Below, piece after piece: positions 18,990 to 28,212 of a stretch of DNA of 64,000 nucleotides; within the stretch, counting starts at the first letter, position 1; each line of letters starts with the position of its first letter. The stretch covers positions 5,828,001-5,892,000 of the forward strand of contig NZ_JACIBV010000001.1 of the NCBI RefSeq assembly GCF_014195505.1, written 5' to 3'. The translations under genes were made by a program, and so were the position numbers. A model generated the notes under the pieces. It saw nothing but the letters and a program-made list of their open reading frames with translations. It was not told the origin of the DNA and did no database searches. The stretch comes from Nonomuraea dietziae. Lineage in GTDB: Bacteria; Actinomycetota; Actinomycetes; Streptosporangiales; Streptosporangiaceae.

Positions 18990-19073
18990 GCTGCCACTGG
19001 CGGTGAGGGTGATCCAGTCAAGGAATGGTCTGTTTGCGCATTTCCGCTGGTGAGCCAGGGGAGATAGAAGGGC

Positions 19074-19574
19074 ATGAAAAGAGTCTTGTTCGATCTGGCG
19101 GCGTTGGTGACTCGGGTGGCGATCGGTCTCGTCTTCGTCTCGCACGGCTGGCAGAAGTGGCAGACCGGCATCGACTCCGTCACGCAGATGTTCACCAAGA
19201 TGGGGGTGCCGCAACCGGGGCTGGCCGCGGGTTTCACGATGACGGCCGAGCTGGTGGGCGGCGCCCTGCTGATCATCGGCCTGTTCGTGCCGGTCGCGGC
19301 GCTGGCGCTGGTGGCGGCGATGGCGGGGGCGTTCCTGTTCGTTCACGCGCCCAAGGGGGTCTTCGTCGGCGACGGAGGCTGGGAGCTGGTCGGCGCCCTC
19401 GGCGCCGCGTGCCTGGTGCTCGCCGCGGTGGGCGGAGGGCGCTTCGGCATCGACGGCATCCGCAAGGCCGTCCTCGCCAGACGGGCCCAGCGCAGGGCCG
19501 AGGCCAACGCCGCGGCCCGTGCGCCCATCGACGTGGACGGCGTGTCGCACCACCGCGAGCTGTCGAGCCCCTAG
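19074..19574 (+). CDS. DoxX family membrane protein
   Basis: A 166-residue protein with four membrane helices; RVAIGLVFVSHGWQKW near the start and FTMTAELVGGALLIIGLFVPVAALAL are typical of DoxX. DoxX-like proteins are linked to redox balance at the membrane, but the biochemical role is not settled. SD-like GGGGAGA and AGAAGGG precede ATG 19074. The C-terminal 40 residues are Arg/Ala-rich and probably cytoplasmic. The 3' end overlaps the convergent aminotransferase gene by four bases. Confidence 0.85.
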   Translation: MKRVLFDLAALVTRVAIGLVFVSHGWQKWQTGIDSVTQMFTKMGVPQPGLAAGFTMTAELVGGALLIIGLFVPVAALALVAAMAGAFLFVHAPKGVFVGDGGWELVGALGAACLVLAAVGGGRFGIDGIRKAVLARRAQRRAEANAAARAPIDVDGVSHHRELSSP

Positions 19575-20821
19575 CGCCGCGCGGCCAGGTCGCGTAGCGC
19601 GCCGATGAGGCGGTCGATGTGCTCCTCGTTGCTGCCGATGCCGATGGAGGCCCTGACGGCCGAGGTCGTGCCGTCCTCGCAGCCACCGTCGTGCTCGGTG
19701 GCCCCGAGCAGGTGGCGGACGAACGGGTGCGCGCAGAACTTGCCGTCGCGCACGCCGATGCCGTACTCGCCGGAGAGCGCCTCGGCGACCTCGCGCGCGG
19801 TGTAGCCGTCGACGACGAACGACACGATGCCGACCCTGGGGTGGTCGGGGCCCCACAGCGACAGCTCGTGTACGCCCTCGATCGCGGCCAGGCCCTCGCG
19901 CAGCCTGGAGACGAGCCGCTCCTCCTCGCGGACCAGAGCGGTCCAGCCGGTGGCGGTGAGCGCGTCGCACGCGGCGGCCAGCGCGATGGCGCCGAGCACG
20001 TTCGGGGTTCCCGCCTCATGCCTGGGCTCGGCGTCCTCGTGCCACTCGACGGCGTCGGCGACCGCCTTCACCGCGCCCCCGCCCTTGAGGTACGGCTCGC
20101 CCTCGGACAGCCAGTCCCGCCGTCCGACCAGCACGCCCGCGCCGAAGGGAGCGTAGAGCTTGTGACCGGAGAAGGCCACGTAGTCGAGGTCCAGCGCGGT
20201 CAGGTTGAGTCTGCGGTGCGGGACCAGCTGGGCCGCGTCGACCAGGATGCGGGCGCCGTGCCTGTGCGCGATGTGCGCGAGCGCGGCGATCGGCCACAGC
20301 TCGCCCGTCACGTTGGAGGCGGCGGTGACCACGAGCAGCTTGGGACCCTCGATCGCGGCGAGGGCCTCGTCGGCCTGCCGTACGGCCTCGCCGGGGAAGG
20401 CGGGCGGCGCCAGCCGTACGGCCTTCGGCCAGGGAAGGAGGGAGGCGTGGTGCTCGGTGTCGAAGACCACGGTGGTCGTGCCCTCGGGCAGGCACCTGGC
20501 CAGCAGGTTCGTGGCGTCGGTCGTGTTGCGGGTGAAGATGACCGCGTCGTCGGTGCGGGCGCCGACGAAGGCGCGCACGGTGTGGCGCGCCTGCTCGTAG
20601 CGGGCGGTGGTGAGCTGGGAGGCGTAGCCGGCGCCGCGGTGCACGCTGGAGTAGGCCGGGAGCGCGGCGGCGACCGCCGCGCTGACCGGCTCGAGACACG
20701 GGGCGCTGGCGGCGTAGTCGAGATTGGCGTAGGAGACCAGACGGCCGCCCTTGACGGGAACCTCGAGGTCCTCGCCGAGCACCTTGACCTGAACGGGGTG
20801 GGAGATCGTCGCTACGGACAC
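19571..20821 (-). CDS. class V aminotransferase, cysteine desulfurase-like, under SAM-IV riboswitch
   Basis: PLP-dependent protein of 416 residues. The probable PLP lysine is in YVAFSGHKLYAPFGAG near residue 220, with the Asp of ILVDAAQLVPH near 195 and the His of FDTEHHASLLPW near 124; the N-terminus NLDYAASAP resembles cysteine desulfurases (SufS/IscS/Csd type). The expected mobile-loop cysteine motif is not obvious: the C-terminal part has KFCAHPF, a possible catalytic Cys. GTG 20821 is preceded by AGGAGGG. An SAM-IV riboswitch lies in the leader, so the gene should be turned down by S-adenosylmethionine, implying a role in sulfur or methionine metabolism. Confidence 0.88.
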   Translation of the reverse strand: MSVATISHPVQVKVLGEDLEVPVKGGRLVSYANLDYAASAPCLEPVSAAVAAALPAYSSVHRGAGYASQLTTARYEQARHTVRAFVGARTDDAVIFTRNTTDATNLLARCLPEGTTTVVFDTEHHASLLPWPKAVRLAPPAFPGEAVRQADEALAAIEGPKLLVVTAASNVTGELWPIAALAHIAHRHGARILVDAAQLVPHRRLNLTALDLDYVAFSGHKLYAPFGAGVLVGRRDWLSEGEPYLKGGGAVKAVADAVEWHEDAEPRHEAGTPNVLGAIALAAACDALTATGWTALVREEERLVSRLREGLAAIEGVHELSLWGPDHPRVGIVSFVVDGYTAREVAEALSGEYGIGVRDGKFCAHPFVRHLLGATEHDGGCEDGTTSAVRASIGIGSNEEHIDRLIGALRDLAARR

Positions 20822-20823
20822 GG

Positions 20824-20859
20824 CACAGCCCTCCTGGGGTCATCGGACCCCCGGCTGTG
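20824..20859 (-). promoter_or_regulatory. hairpin that hides the ribosome-binding site (riboswitch expression platform)
   Basis: On the minus strand CACAGCC (20859-20853) can pair with GGCTGTG (20830-20824), and inside it GGGGTC (20851-20846) pairs with GACCCC (20841-20836). The AGGAGG of the downstream gene (20835-20830) lies between the stems, so the folded form would block translation. This fits translational control by the adjacent SAM-IV aptamer. Confidence 0.65.
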
Positions 20860-20879
20860 GCACCTCGGAGCCCGCGCTT

Positions 20880-20990
20880 GCCCGCCACACCTCGTGACGG
20901 ACCAGGTCTTCACCCGGGGCACCCCGCCGCGGACGCGAGGGTTGCCGGCCAGCAAGCCGGGGCTAAGCGCTGGCACTCATGACCTACGCC
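20880..20990 (-). ncRNA. SAM-IV riboswitch
   Basis: Leader RNA that binds S-adenosylmethionine. On the minus strand the conserved pieces are in order: GGTCATGAGTGCCAGC (from 20984), CCCCGGCTTGCTGGCCGG, GGCAACCCTC, and GCGGCGGGGTGCCCCGGGTGA followed by AGACC that closes the outer helix near 20904. This matches the actinobacterial SAM-IV class as I know it; exact ends are approximate. The minus-strand promoter is probably the TATAGT at about 20994-20999. The regulated gene is the class V aminotransferase. Confidence 0.88.
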
Positions 20991-21068
20991 GGAACTATAA
21001 CCCAAGACGCGAACTTCTTGCACAGGTGACTCGTTGGGGTTGGGGACGACTAACCAAGGAGGTATGTG

Positions 21069-21799
<731 letters not shown>

Positions 21800-21800
<1 letters not shown>

Positions 21801-22990
21801 TGCGCTTTGATCCTTGGAATCCGGATTTCGTGGCCTCGCCGTACGCGGTTTATGACGAGCTGCGGCGCGAGGCGCCGGTCAGCTTCTTCGAGCCCACGGG
21901 TCAGTGGCTGATCGCCAGGCACGCCGACGTCAACGCGCTGCTGCGCGACCGCAGGCTCGGCAGGTCCTACCTGCACCTGGCCACGCACGAGGAGTCCGGG
22001 CGCGAGCCCGAGCCGGACTTCCAGGAGCCCCTCTGGCGGGTGATCAGGGCGGGCATGCTCGACGTCGAGCCGCCCGTCCACACCCGCCTGCGCCGCCTGG
22101 TCTCCAAGGCGTTCACCCCCCGCATGGTCGAGTCGATGCGCCCGAGGGTCCGCGCGATCGTCGAGGGACTGGTCGACGACTTCGTCGAGAAGGGCGGCGG
22201 CGACCTCATCGCGGAGGTGGCCGAGCCGCTGCCCGTCACCGTCATCGCCGAGATGCTCGGCGTGCCCGACGCCGACAGGCACCTGCTGCGCCCGTGGTCG
22301 GCCGACATCTGCGGCATGTACGAGCTGAACCCCTCGCAGGAGGCCCAGCACACCGCCGTCAGGGCCGCGTCGGAGTTCTCCGACTACCTCAAGGGCCTGG
22401 CCCGCGCCCGCAGGGCCGCTCCGGGCGAGGACCTCATCAGCGCGCTCGCCCAGATCGAGGAGCTGACCGAGGACGAGCTCGTCGGCACCTGCGTGCTGCT
22501 GCTCAACGCCGGTCACGAGGCGACCGTGAACGTCACGGGCAACGGCTGGTGGTCGCTGTTCCGCAACCCCTCCGAGCTCGTACGGCTGCGCGAGGACCTC
22601 TCGCTGCTGCCCACGGCCGTCGAGGAGCTGATGCGATACGACACCCCGCTGCAGATGTTCGAGCGCTGGGTGCTCGAGGACATCGAGGTCGGCGGGGTGT
22701 CCATCCCGAAGGGCGTGGAGATCGCCCTGCTGTTCGGCTCGGCCAACCGCGACCCCGAGGTCTTCGACCGCCCCGACGCGCTCGACGTCGGCAGGGCGGA
22801 CAACCCGCACATCTCCTTCGGCGCGGGCATCCACTTCTGCCTGGGCGCGCCGCTGGCCAGGATCGAGCTGGTGGAGTCGTTCGGCGCCCTCCTGAAGAGG
22901 GCGCCGGACATCGCCCTCGTCGAGGAGCCCGAGTGGAACCCCGGCTACATCATTCGAGGGCTTCGTTCGCTCGACGTCTCCTGCGGGTGA
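21800..22990 (+). CDS. cytochrome P450
   Basis: Heme monooxygenase of 396 residues, the usual soluble bacterial size. I-helix motif LLNAGHEATVN near residue 235, heme-binding loop FGAGIHFCLGAPLAR with the Cys ligand near 346, and the K-helix ExxR as EELMRY near 275. The GTG start overlaps the terC stop by one base. No ferredoxin gene is adjacent, so the electron donor must be elsewhere. Substrate unknown. Confidence 0.95.
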
Positions 22991-23060
22991 GTGGGCGCCG
23001 CCCCATCCTGAGTCGCCTCGGCTTCACGGCGCTGACCACGATCACGCCGCAAGGGTCGTC

Positions 23061-24233
23061 TCACGCGGGTGGCGAAGGAGGCCGCGTGAGTCGCGTGAGT
23101 ATCGGCTCGACCAGCTTGGCGGCGAGAGGGCCGAAGGCCGCGAGGATCAGCACGTAGGTGGCGGCGAGAGGGCCGAGATCGGGGTGCGCCCCCGCCGCCA
23201 CGGCCAGGCCGGCGATGACGATGTTGAACTCGCCGCGTGGAACCAGCGCGATGCCGGCGCGCATGCGGCCAGCCCTGGCGATGCCGGCCCTGCGTGCCGC
23301 GTAGGAGCCCGTCAGGAGCTTGGTGACGATGCTGACCAGCGCGAGCAGGAGCGCGAGCAGCGCCACGGGCGGGATCTTCCCTGGATCGGTCTGCAGGCCG
23401 AAGAAGACGAAGAAGACCGCGGCGAACAGGTCGCGCAGCGGCATCAGCAGCGCCCGCGCCTCGTGTGCCAGCTCCCCCGACAGCGCGATGCCGACCAGGA
23501 AGGCGCCCACCGCCGCCGAGACCTGCAGCTCCTGGGCGATGCCCGCCACCAGCAGCGCCAGGCCGAGCACCTTCAGCAGCAGCACCTCGTTGTTCGGGCT
23601 GGAGACGAACGCCTCGATGAACCTGCCGAAGCGCAGCGCGATCACCAGGACGATGGTCACCGTGCCGAGGGCGATGCCCAGCGAGATCGCGCCCGTCACC
23701 AGCGAGACGCCCGCCAGCATGGCGGTCAGCAGCGGCAGGTAGACGGCCATCGCGAGGTCCTCGAAGACGAGGAGCGACAGCACCACGGGTGTCTCGCGGT
23801 TACCGATCCACCCGAGATCGGACAGCACCTTCGCGGTGATGCCCGAGGAGGTGGCGTAGGTGACGCCCGCCATGGCGACGGCCGCGACCGGGCCCCAGCC
23901 GAGCAGCAGCGCGGCTATGGCGCCCGGCGCCGCGTTGAGGACGATGTCGACCAGGCCGGCCCTGGCGTTGCTGCGCAGGCTGGAGACCAGCTCGCCGGCG
24001 TTGTACTCGAGCCCGAGCGTGAGAAGCAGGAGCACGACGCCGATCTCGGCGCCGACGGCGATGAAGTCCTCGCTGGTGGCGAGGGGAAGGATGCCGCCCT
24101 GCCCGAAGGCGAGGCCGGCCAGGAGGTAGAGGGGGATGGCGGAGATTCCCGCTCGCAGCGCCAGCGCGCCGAGCACGCCGAGAGCGAGGATGATGCCGCC
24201 GAGTTCGAGGAAGACAATCGCGGTGTCGTGCAC
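23061..24233 (-). CDS. CPA2 family cation/proton antiporter (KefB/KhtU-like)
   Basis: A 390-residue protein with about 12 membrane helices (ELGGIILALGVLGALALRAGISAIPLYLLAG; VTYATSSGITAKVL; LLVFEDLAMAVYLPLLTAM), with the F-E-D motif of CPA2 transporters. It starts at GTG 24233 directly after the stop of the TrkA-C-type subunit gene. The pair resembles KhtT-KhtU potassium/proton antiporters, in which the soluble subunit gates export. It exchanges monovalent cations, probably K+, for protons. Confidence 0.9.
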   Translation of the reverse strand: MHDTAIVFLELGGIILALGVLGALALRAGISAIPLYLLAGLAFGQGGILPLATSEDFIAVGAEIGVVLLLLTLGLEYNAGELVSSLRSNARAGLVDIVLNAAPGAIAALLLGWGPVAAVAMAGVTYATSSGITAKVLSDLGWIGNRETPVVLSLLVFEDLAMAVYLPLLTAMLAGVSLVTGAISLGIALGTVTIVLVIALRFGRFIEAFVSSPNNEVLLLKVLGLALLVAGIAQELQVSAAVGAFLVGIALSGELAHEARALLMPLRDLFAAVFFVFFGLQTDPGKIPPVALLALLLALVSIVTKLLTGSYAARRAGIARAGRMRAGIALVPRGEFNIVIAGLAVAAGAHPDLGPLAATYVLILAAFGPLAAKLVEPILTRLTRPPSPPA

Positions 24234-24716
24234 TTACCCGTCCGTGAGAATGTCGGCGACCGCTCGGGTCGTCTCGTCGTCGCCGACGACGACCACGACG
24301 TCTCCCGCGCTGAACCTGAAGTCGGGGGTCGGGCTCGCGTTGACCTGCGGACCACGCACGACGGCCACCACGGAGGCGCCGGTGCGGGTGCGGATGCGCG
24401 CGTCACCCAGTGTCCTGCCGTCGTACGGCGAGCCGGGCAGGACGGGGAGCTGGATGCTCACCAGCCCCTCGATCTCGCTGTGGAGGGCGTTGAGCCGCTG
24501 GACGATGCGCGGCGCGCCGAGCAGTTCGACCAGCGCGTCGGCCTCTTCGTCGTTGAGCTGTATGGCTTCACACGCCCTGTCGGGATCCGACCGGTCGTAG
24601 ATGATCAGGTCCCGCCGTCCCGAGCGGTGCGAGACGACGGCGACGCGGCGACCCGAGTGGGTCGTGAACTCGTGTTTGAGTCCGATGCCTGGAAGCGAGG
24701 TCTGTTCGATCTCCAC
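24234..24716 (-). CDS. TrkA-C (RCK_C) regulatory subunit of the antiporter, KhtT-like
   Basis: A 160-residue soluble protein. The C-terminal part (residues about 90-160: SPYDGRTLGDARIRTRTGASVVAVVRG ... FSAGDVVVVVGDDETTRAVADIL) is an RCK_C domain; the N-terminal 85 residues are the KhtT-type extension (MEIEQTSLPGIGLKHEF). Proteins of this type gate K+/H+ antiport and in other bacteria bind c-di-AMP. It starts at GTG 24716, zero bases between its stop and the transporter start. Confidence 0.9.
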   Translation of the reverse strand: MEIEQTSLPGIGLKHEFTTHSGRRVAVVSHRSGRRDLIIYDRSDPDRACEAIQLNDEEADALVELLGAPRIVQRLNALHSEIEGLVSIQLPVLPGSPYDGRTLGDARIRTRTGASVVAVVRGPQVNASPTPDFRFSAGDVVVVVGDDETTRAVADILTDG

Positions 24717-24720
24717 ACGG

Positions 24721-25683
24721 TTAACGTATCTGGCTAAGCCATCCGAATGCGCCCAGGCCCTCGCCGTCGATGAGCTCGGCCTCCTGCGAGGCGCGCGCCA
24801 GAGCTCTCAGGTAGGCGGGCGGATCGGTGCGCGCCAGGTCGAGCGAGGGCCTGGTTCCCGTGATGCCGAGAGAGCGCAGCACGTCGCGCTGTGTGGACAA
24901 CGTTGTGGATATCGCACCGGCTTGCTCGCCTGCCTCCGCACACGCGTCAAGTGCGACATGCGCGGTGATGTCGCAGGTCCCGTCGGGTATAGGCGCAACG
25001 ACCGAACCGTCCCTGTATCCGGTGAGCGTCCCTTGGGCGGGCCGGTTATCCACAGGGTGTGCATAATCAATGGCTATCGCCTGGCCTCTGGCGAGCCGCT
25101 CGACCACGCTCGCCCACGCCATGCAGCGCGACCTGCCCAGCTCGGCCCGCTGGCCCACTCTGCGCAGCGGCCACCACCGCTCCATCCAGAGCAGATCCTC
25201 CTGCTCCGGGGCGGGGCCCAGCCGCTCGTCGCCGGTCTCGGTGTCGACCAGCACCAGGCGCGGCCCTTCAGAGGTCTGCTCGGCCACGTCGAACGGTATG
25301 TTGTCCAGCCACTCGTTGGCGATCACCAGGCCGGTGATCGCCTCGGGTGCGGCAGGGCTCCAGGCGACGCGCTCGGGCAGCCCGGCGGGGCGTGAGGACA
25401 GGTCGACGGCGGTGACCCGCAGCCGGTCGCGCAGGCCGGGTCCGGCGAGATCGAGCACGAGGGCCGAGAGCGCTCCGTCGCCCGCGCCGATGTCGACGAA
25501 GTCGAGCGGTTCGGGCCTGCCGAGCTTCTCGTCGAGGGCGAGCAGGACCTTCGTGACCGCCTCGGCGAAGACCGGGGAGGCCACCACCGAGGTGCGGAAG
25601 TGCCCTGAAGGGCGTTCGCGCAGGTAGAACCCGTTGTCCCCGTAAAGCGCCCGCTCCATCGCCGCCCGCCAGGTGAGCCACAT
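24721..25683 (-). CDS. MidA-like SAM-dependent methyltransferase
   Basis: A 320-residue protein resembling the MidA/NDUFAF7 family: N-terminal ALYGDNGFYLRERPSGHFRTSV, SAM-binding DFVDIGAGDGALSALVLDLA near residue 68, and ANEWLDNIPFDVAE near 124. Human NDUFAF7 methylates a complex I subunit; bacterial substrates are mostly unknown. ATG 25683 is chosen because the family begins near this point. The 3' end is four bases before the antiporter regulatory gene. An orphan nuoD lies about 6 kb away, but no functional link can be shown. Confidence 0.8.
   Translation of the reverse strand: MWLTWRAAMERALYGDNGFYLRERPSGHFRTSVVASPVFAEAVTKVLLALDEKLGRPEPLDFVDIGAGDGALSALVLDLAGPGLRDRLRVTAVDLSSRPAGLPERVAWSPAAPEAITGLVIANEWLDNIPFDVAEQTSEGPRLVLVDTETGDERLGPAPEQEDLLWMERWWPLRRVGQRAELGRSRCMAWASVVERLARGQAIAIDYAHPVDNRPAQGTLTGYRDGSVVAPIPDGTCDITAHVALDACAEAGEQAGAISTTLSTQRDVLRSLGITGTRPSLDLARTDPPAYLRALARASQEAELIDGEGLGAFGWLSQIR
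24723..24728 (-). promoter_or_regulatory. candidate -10 element (TACGTT) for leaderless antiporter operon
   Basis: On the minus strand TACGTT is followed by AACCGT and GTG 24716. It overlaps the stop codon of the upstream methyltransferase gene, so the antiporter pair could have its own promoter. Confidence 0.45.
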
Positions 25684-25876
25684 GACACGGACTATCTCAT
25701 GAGGCTCCGTTGGCACGCCAAGTGACGGGATGACTACGTACTGTCTACGTTTTGCGCTACCGTTACGGACCGTCACCGGGTGATCGCCCCGGCCCTACCC
25801 CCAGTGGGCGCGGTCCGGTCCCCGGCGCAAGCACCCCGGACAGCGGCCTTCGGCCGCGCAACGAGAGGAGACCCTC

Positions 25877-26107
25877 ATGCTCAAGAAGTCTGTCGTCGTC
25901 GCCGGCGTCATGGCCATGATGGCGCTCGGCGCCCCCGCCGCCCACGCGGACAACGTCACCAGTGGCAGGAACGGTGTGCTCTCCGGCAACCAGATCTTCG
26001 CGCCGATCTCGATTCCCGTGAACGTGTGCGGCAACGCCATCGCGGTGATCGGCGCGGCCGTGGCCGGCTGCAAGGGCGGCGCCTCGGTGGACGTCCACCA
26101 GCACTGA
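25877..26107 (+). CDS. short chaplin
   Basis: A 76-residue secreted hydrophobic surface protein. The signal peptide is MLKKSVVVAGVMAMMALGAPAAHA, followed by a single chaplin domain (about residues 26-74) with NGVLSGNQIFAPISIPVNVCGNAIAVIG and AVAGCKGGASV, including the two conserved cysteines. Chaplins assemble into amyloid-like films that let aerial hyphae leave the water surface. No sorting signal is present, so this is a short, freely secreted form. GAGAGGAG lies before ATG 25877, and a hairpin follows at 26117-26152. Confidence 0.93.
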   Translation: MLKKSVVVAGVMAMMALGAPAAHADNVTSGRNGVLSGNQIFAPISIPVNVCGNAIAVIGAAVAGCKGGASVDVHQH

Positions 26108-26116
26108 CGCGCTTGA

Positions 26117-26152
26117 TGCGCGCCCGCTGGCGACGGAGCCTGCGGGCGCGCA
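26117..26152 (+). terminator. hairpin after chaplin gene
   Basis: TGCGCGCCCGC (26117-26127) pairs with GCGGGCGCGCA (26142-26152): 11-bp perfect stem with a 14-base loop, beginning 10 bases after the stop codon. Confidence 0.75.
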
Positions 26153-26378
26153 CCGGACACACCGTGGCCGGCCCGTCGGCGGTGGGTCGGCCTCCTCATT
26201 ACAGGGCGGGCGTCGGGTCACAAAGGCTCGGCGCCCGCTTCTGGCAGGGGTGCACCTTTTATGTCCCCTTGTCCGCCTTTGTGGCATCTCAACATGCGGC
26301 AAAAGAGCCATGACCCAGGCCGTGAACCAGCGGCAGTTACCCTGTTCAACAGTGTCGTTGACAGGGGGGCAGTACGTC

Positions 26379-27269
26379 ATGGACGCAGGAGATCGCCCGG
26401 GTCGGCTGGCCGTCGGCGTGCTGGGCGCGGGCAAGGTCGGCTCGGTCCTCGGCGCCGCGCTCGCTCAGGCCGGCCACAGGGTCGTGGCCGCGAGCGGCGT
26501 CTCCGACACCTCCCAGCGCTGGGCCGCGGAGCGCCTCGGCGTGCGGACGCGCAACCCCGAGGAGGTCGTCGGCGTCGCCGAGCTGATCCTGCTCACCGTC
26601 TCCGACGACGCGCTGCCCGGACTGGTCGCCGGTCTCGCCTCCACGGGGGCCGACCTGCGCGGCAAGCTGCTCGTCCACACCAGCGGCGCGTACGGCCTGG
26701 GCGTCCTCGACCCCGCCGCCCAGAAGGGCGCCCTCCCGCTCGCCCTCCACCCGGTCATGACGTTCACCGGCAGGGACGACGACCTCAACAGGATCACCGG
26801 CATCTCCTTCGGCGTCACCTCGCCCGAGCCGCTGCGGCCCATCGCCGAGGCGCTCGTCATCGAGATGGGCGGCGAGCCCGTCTGGATCGCCGACGCCGAC
26901 CGCGCCCTCTACCACGCGGCCCTGGCGGGGGCGGCCAACCACATGGTGACCCTGATCGCCGAGTCCTCGGAGCTGCTGGAGCGCATCGGCGTCGAGCATC
27001 CGGGCAGGATGCTGGGCCCGCTCCTGGGGGCCGCGCTCGACAACGTGCTCAGGCTGGGCATCTCGGGGCTCACCGGCCCTGTCGTCCGCGGCGACGCGAC
27101 CACCGTGCGCAGGCACGTCGACGCGCTGATCCTGGCGGCGCCCGAGGCGGCCGACGCATACGTGGCACTCGCTAGGCTCACGGCGGACCGGGCGCTCGCC
27201 GCCGGGTTGCTCAAGCCTGAGGCGGCCGAGCGACTGCTCGACGCGCTCGGGGGGAACATTTGGACCTGA
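26379..27269 (+). CDS. Rossmann-like/DUF2520 protein
   Basis: A 296-residue protein with an N-terminal NAD(P)-binding fold (AVGVLGAGKVGSVLGAALAQAGHRVVAASG, GxGxxG near residue 14) and a helical C-terminal DUF2520 domain. It looks like a dehydrogenase of the ketopantoate reductase or F420-NADP reductase type. ATG 26379 follows AGGGGGG. The gene immediately precedes panC, an order kept in other actinobacteria, so it may supply pantoate as a ketopantoate reductase; that is an inference from context. Confidence 0.87.
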   Translation: MDAGDRPGRLAVGVLGAGKVGSVLGAALAQAGHRVVAASGVSDTSQRWAAERLGVRTRNPEEVVGVAELILLTVSDDALPGLVAGLASTGADLRGKLLVHTSGAYGLGVLDPAAQKGALPLALHPVMTFTGRDDDLNRITGISFGVTSPEPLRPIAEALVIEMGGEPVWIADADRALYHAALAGAANHMVTLIAESSELLERIGVEHPGRMLGPLLGAALDNVLRLGISGLTGPVVRGDATTVRRHVDALILAAPEAADAYVALARLTADRALAAGLLKPEAAERLLDALGGNIWT

Positions 27270-27317
27270 TCGGGCCGGGACGTTCCGCCTGGACCTGATC
27301 AGTCTAGGAGGTCACCG

Positions 27318-28139
27318 ATGGAACTGATCGTCGCGCACGACCGCGCAGGACTGGACAAGGCGCGCTCCTCGGGAAGCGTCGCTCTCGTCCCGACCATGGG
27401 CGCCCTGCACGAGGGACACCGCTCGCTCATCCGCATGGCGCGCGCCATGGGCGAACAGGTGGTCGTCAGCATCTTCGTCAACCCGCTGCAGTTCGGCCCC
27501 GACGAGGACTACGCCCGCTACCCCCGCACGCTCGCCGCCGACCTCGAGATCTGCGCGGAGGAGGGGGTGGACGTCGTCTTCGCCCCTTCGCCCGACGACA
27601 TGTATCGGCCAGACCGCCAGGTGAGCGTCTCCGCGGGCGAGATGGGCACGATCGTCGAGGGCGCCGTCCGCCCCGGGCACTTCGACGGCATGCTGACCGT
27701 CGTGCTCAAGCTGTTCAACCTCGTCAGGCCGGACATCGCGGTGTTCGGCCAGAAGGACGCCCAGCAGCTGGCGCTGATCAGGCGGATGGTCGTCGACCTC
27801 GACCTGCCCATCGAGATCGTGGGCGCCCCCACCGTGCGCGAAGGCGACGGCCTGGCGCTGTCCAGCCGCAACAGGTACCTCACGTCCGACGACCGCCATG
27901 CCGCGCTCGCCCTGTCGCGGGCCCTGCGCGCGGGAGCGGCCGAGAGGGAGCCCGCCGCGGTCAGGGCGGCCGCGCGCGAGGTGCTGGCCGCGTCCGCTCT
28001 CGAGGTGGACTACCTCGTGCTGGTCGATCCGGCCACGTTCGCCGAGGTCCCCGACTCCTACAGGGGTGAGGCGGTCCTCGCGGTGGCGGCCAAGGTCGGG
28101 TCCACCCGGCTGATCGACAATCTCCCGCTGACGTTCTAG
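27318..28139 (+). CDS. panC: pantothenate synthetase
   Basis: Joins pantoate and beta-alanine using ATP to make pantothenate, the CoA precursor. Family motifs: VPTMGALHEGHRSLI near residue 25 with the HxGH-type nucleotide site, SIFVNPLQFGPDEDY near 51, GQKDAQQLALIRRM near 151 and LSSRNRYLT near 186. Length 273 residues. AGGAGGT precedes ATG 27318. panD, which often follows panC, is absent; the next gene is nadB-nadC. Confidence 0.96.
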   Translation: MELIVAHDRAGLDKARSSGSVALVPTMGALHEGHRSLIRMARAMGEQVVVSIFVNPLQFGPDEDYARYPRTLAADLEICAEEGVDVVFAPSPDDMYRPDRQVSVSAGEMGTIVEGAVRPGHFDGMLTVVLKLFNLVRPDIAVFGQKDAQQLALIRRMVVDLDLPIEIVGAPTVREGDGLALSSRNRYLTSDDRHAALALSRALRAGAAEREPAAVRAAAREVLAASALEVDYLVLVDPATFAEVPDSYRGEAVLAVAAKVGSTRLIDNLPLTF

Positions 28140-28212
28140 GGCGGGGGCGGGAAGAGGGCACTGCGTCGGGGGCGTTATCGTCATGTTGACGAAAGCCTGT
28201 GAGGAGGCCCCC

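Noticed and set aside
20990..21068. Manganese riboswitch before terC
   Set aside because: The gap is too short and lacks the conserved loops of the yybP-ykoY class.
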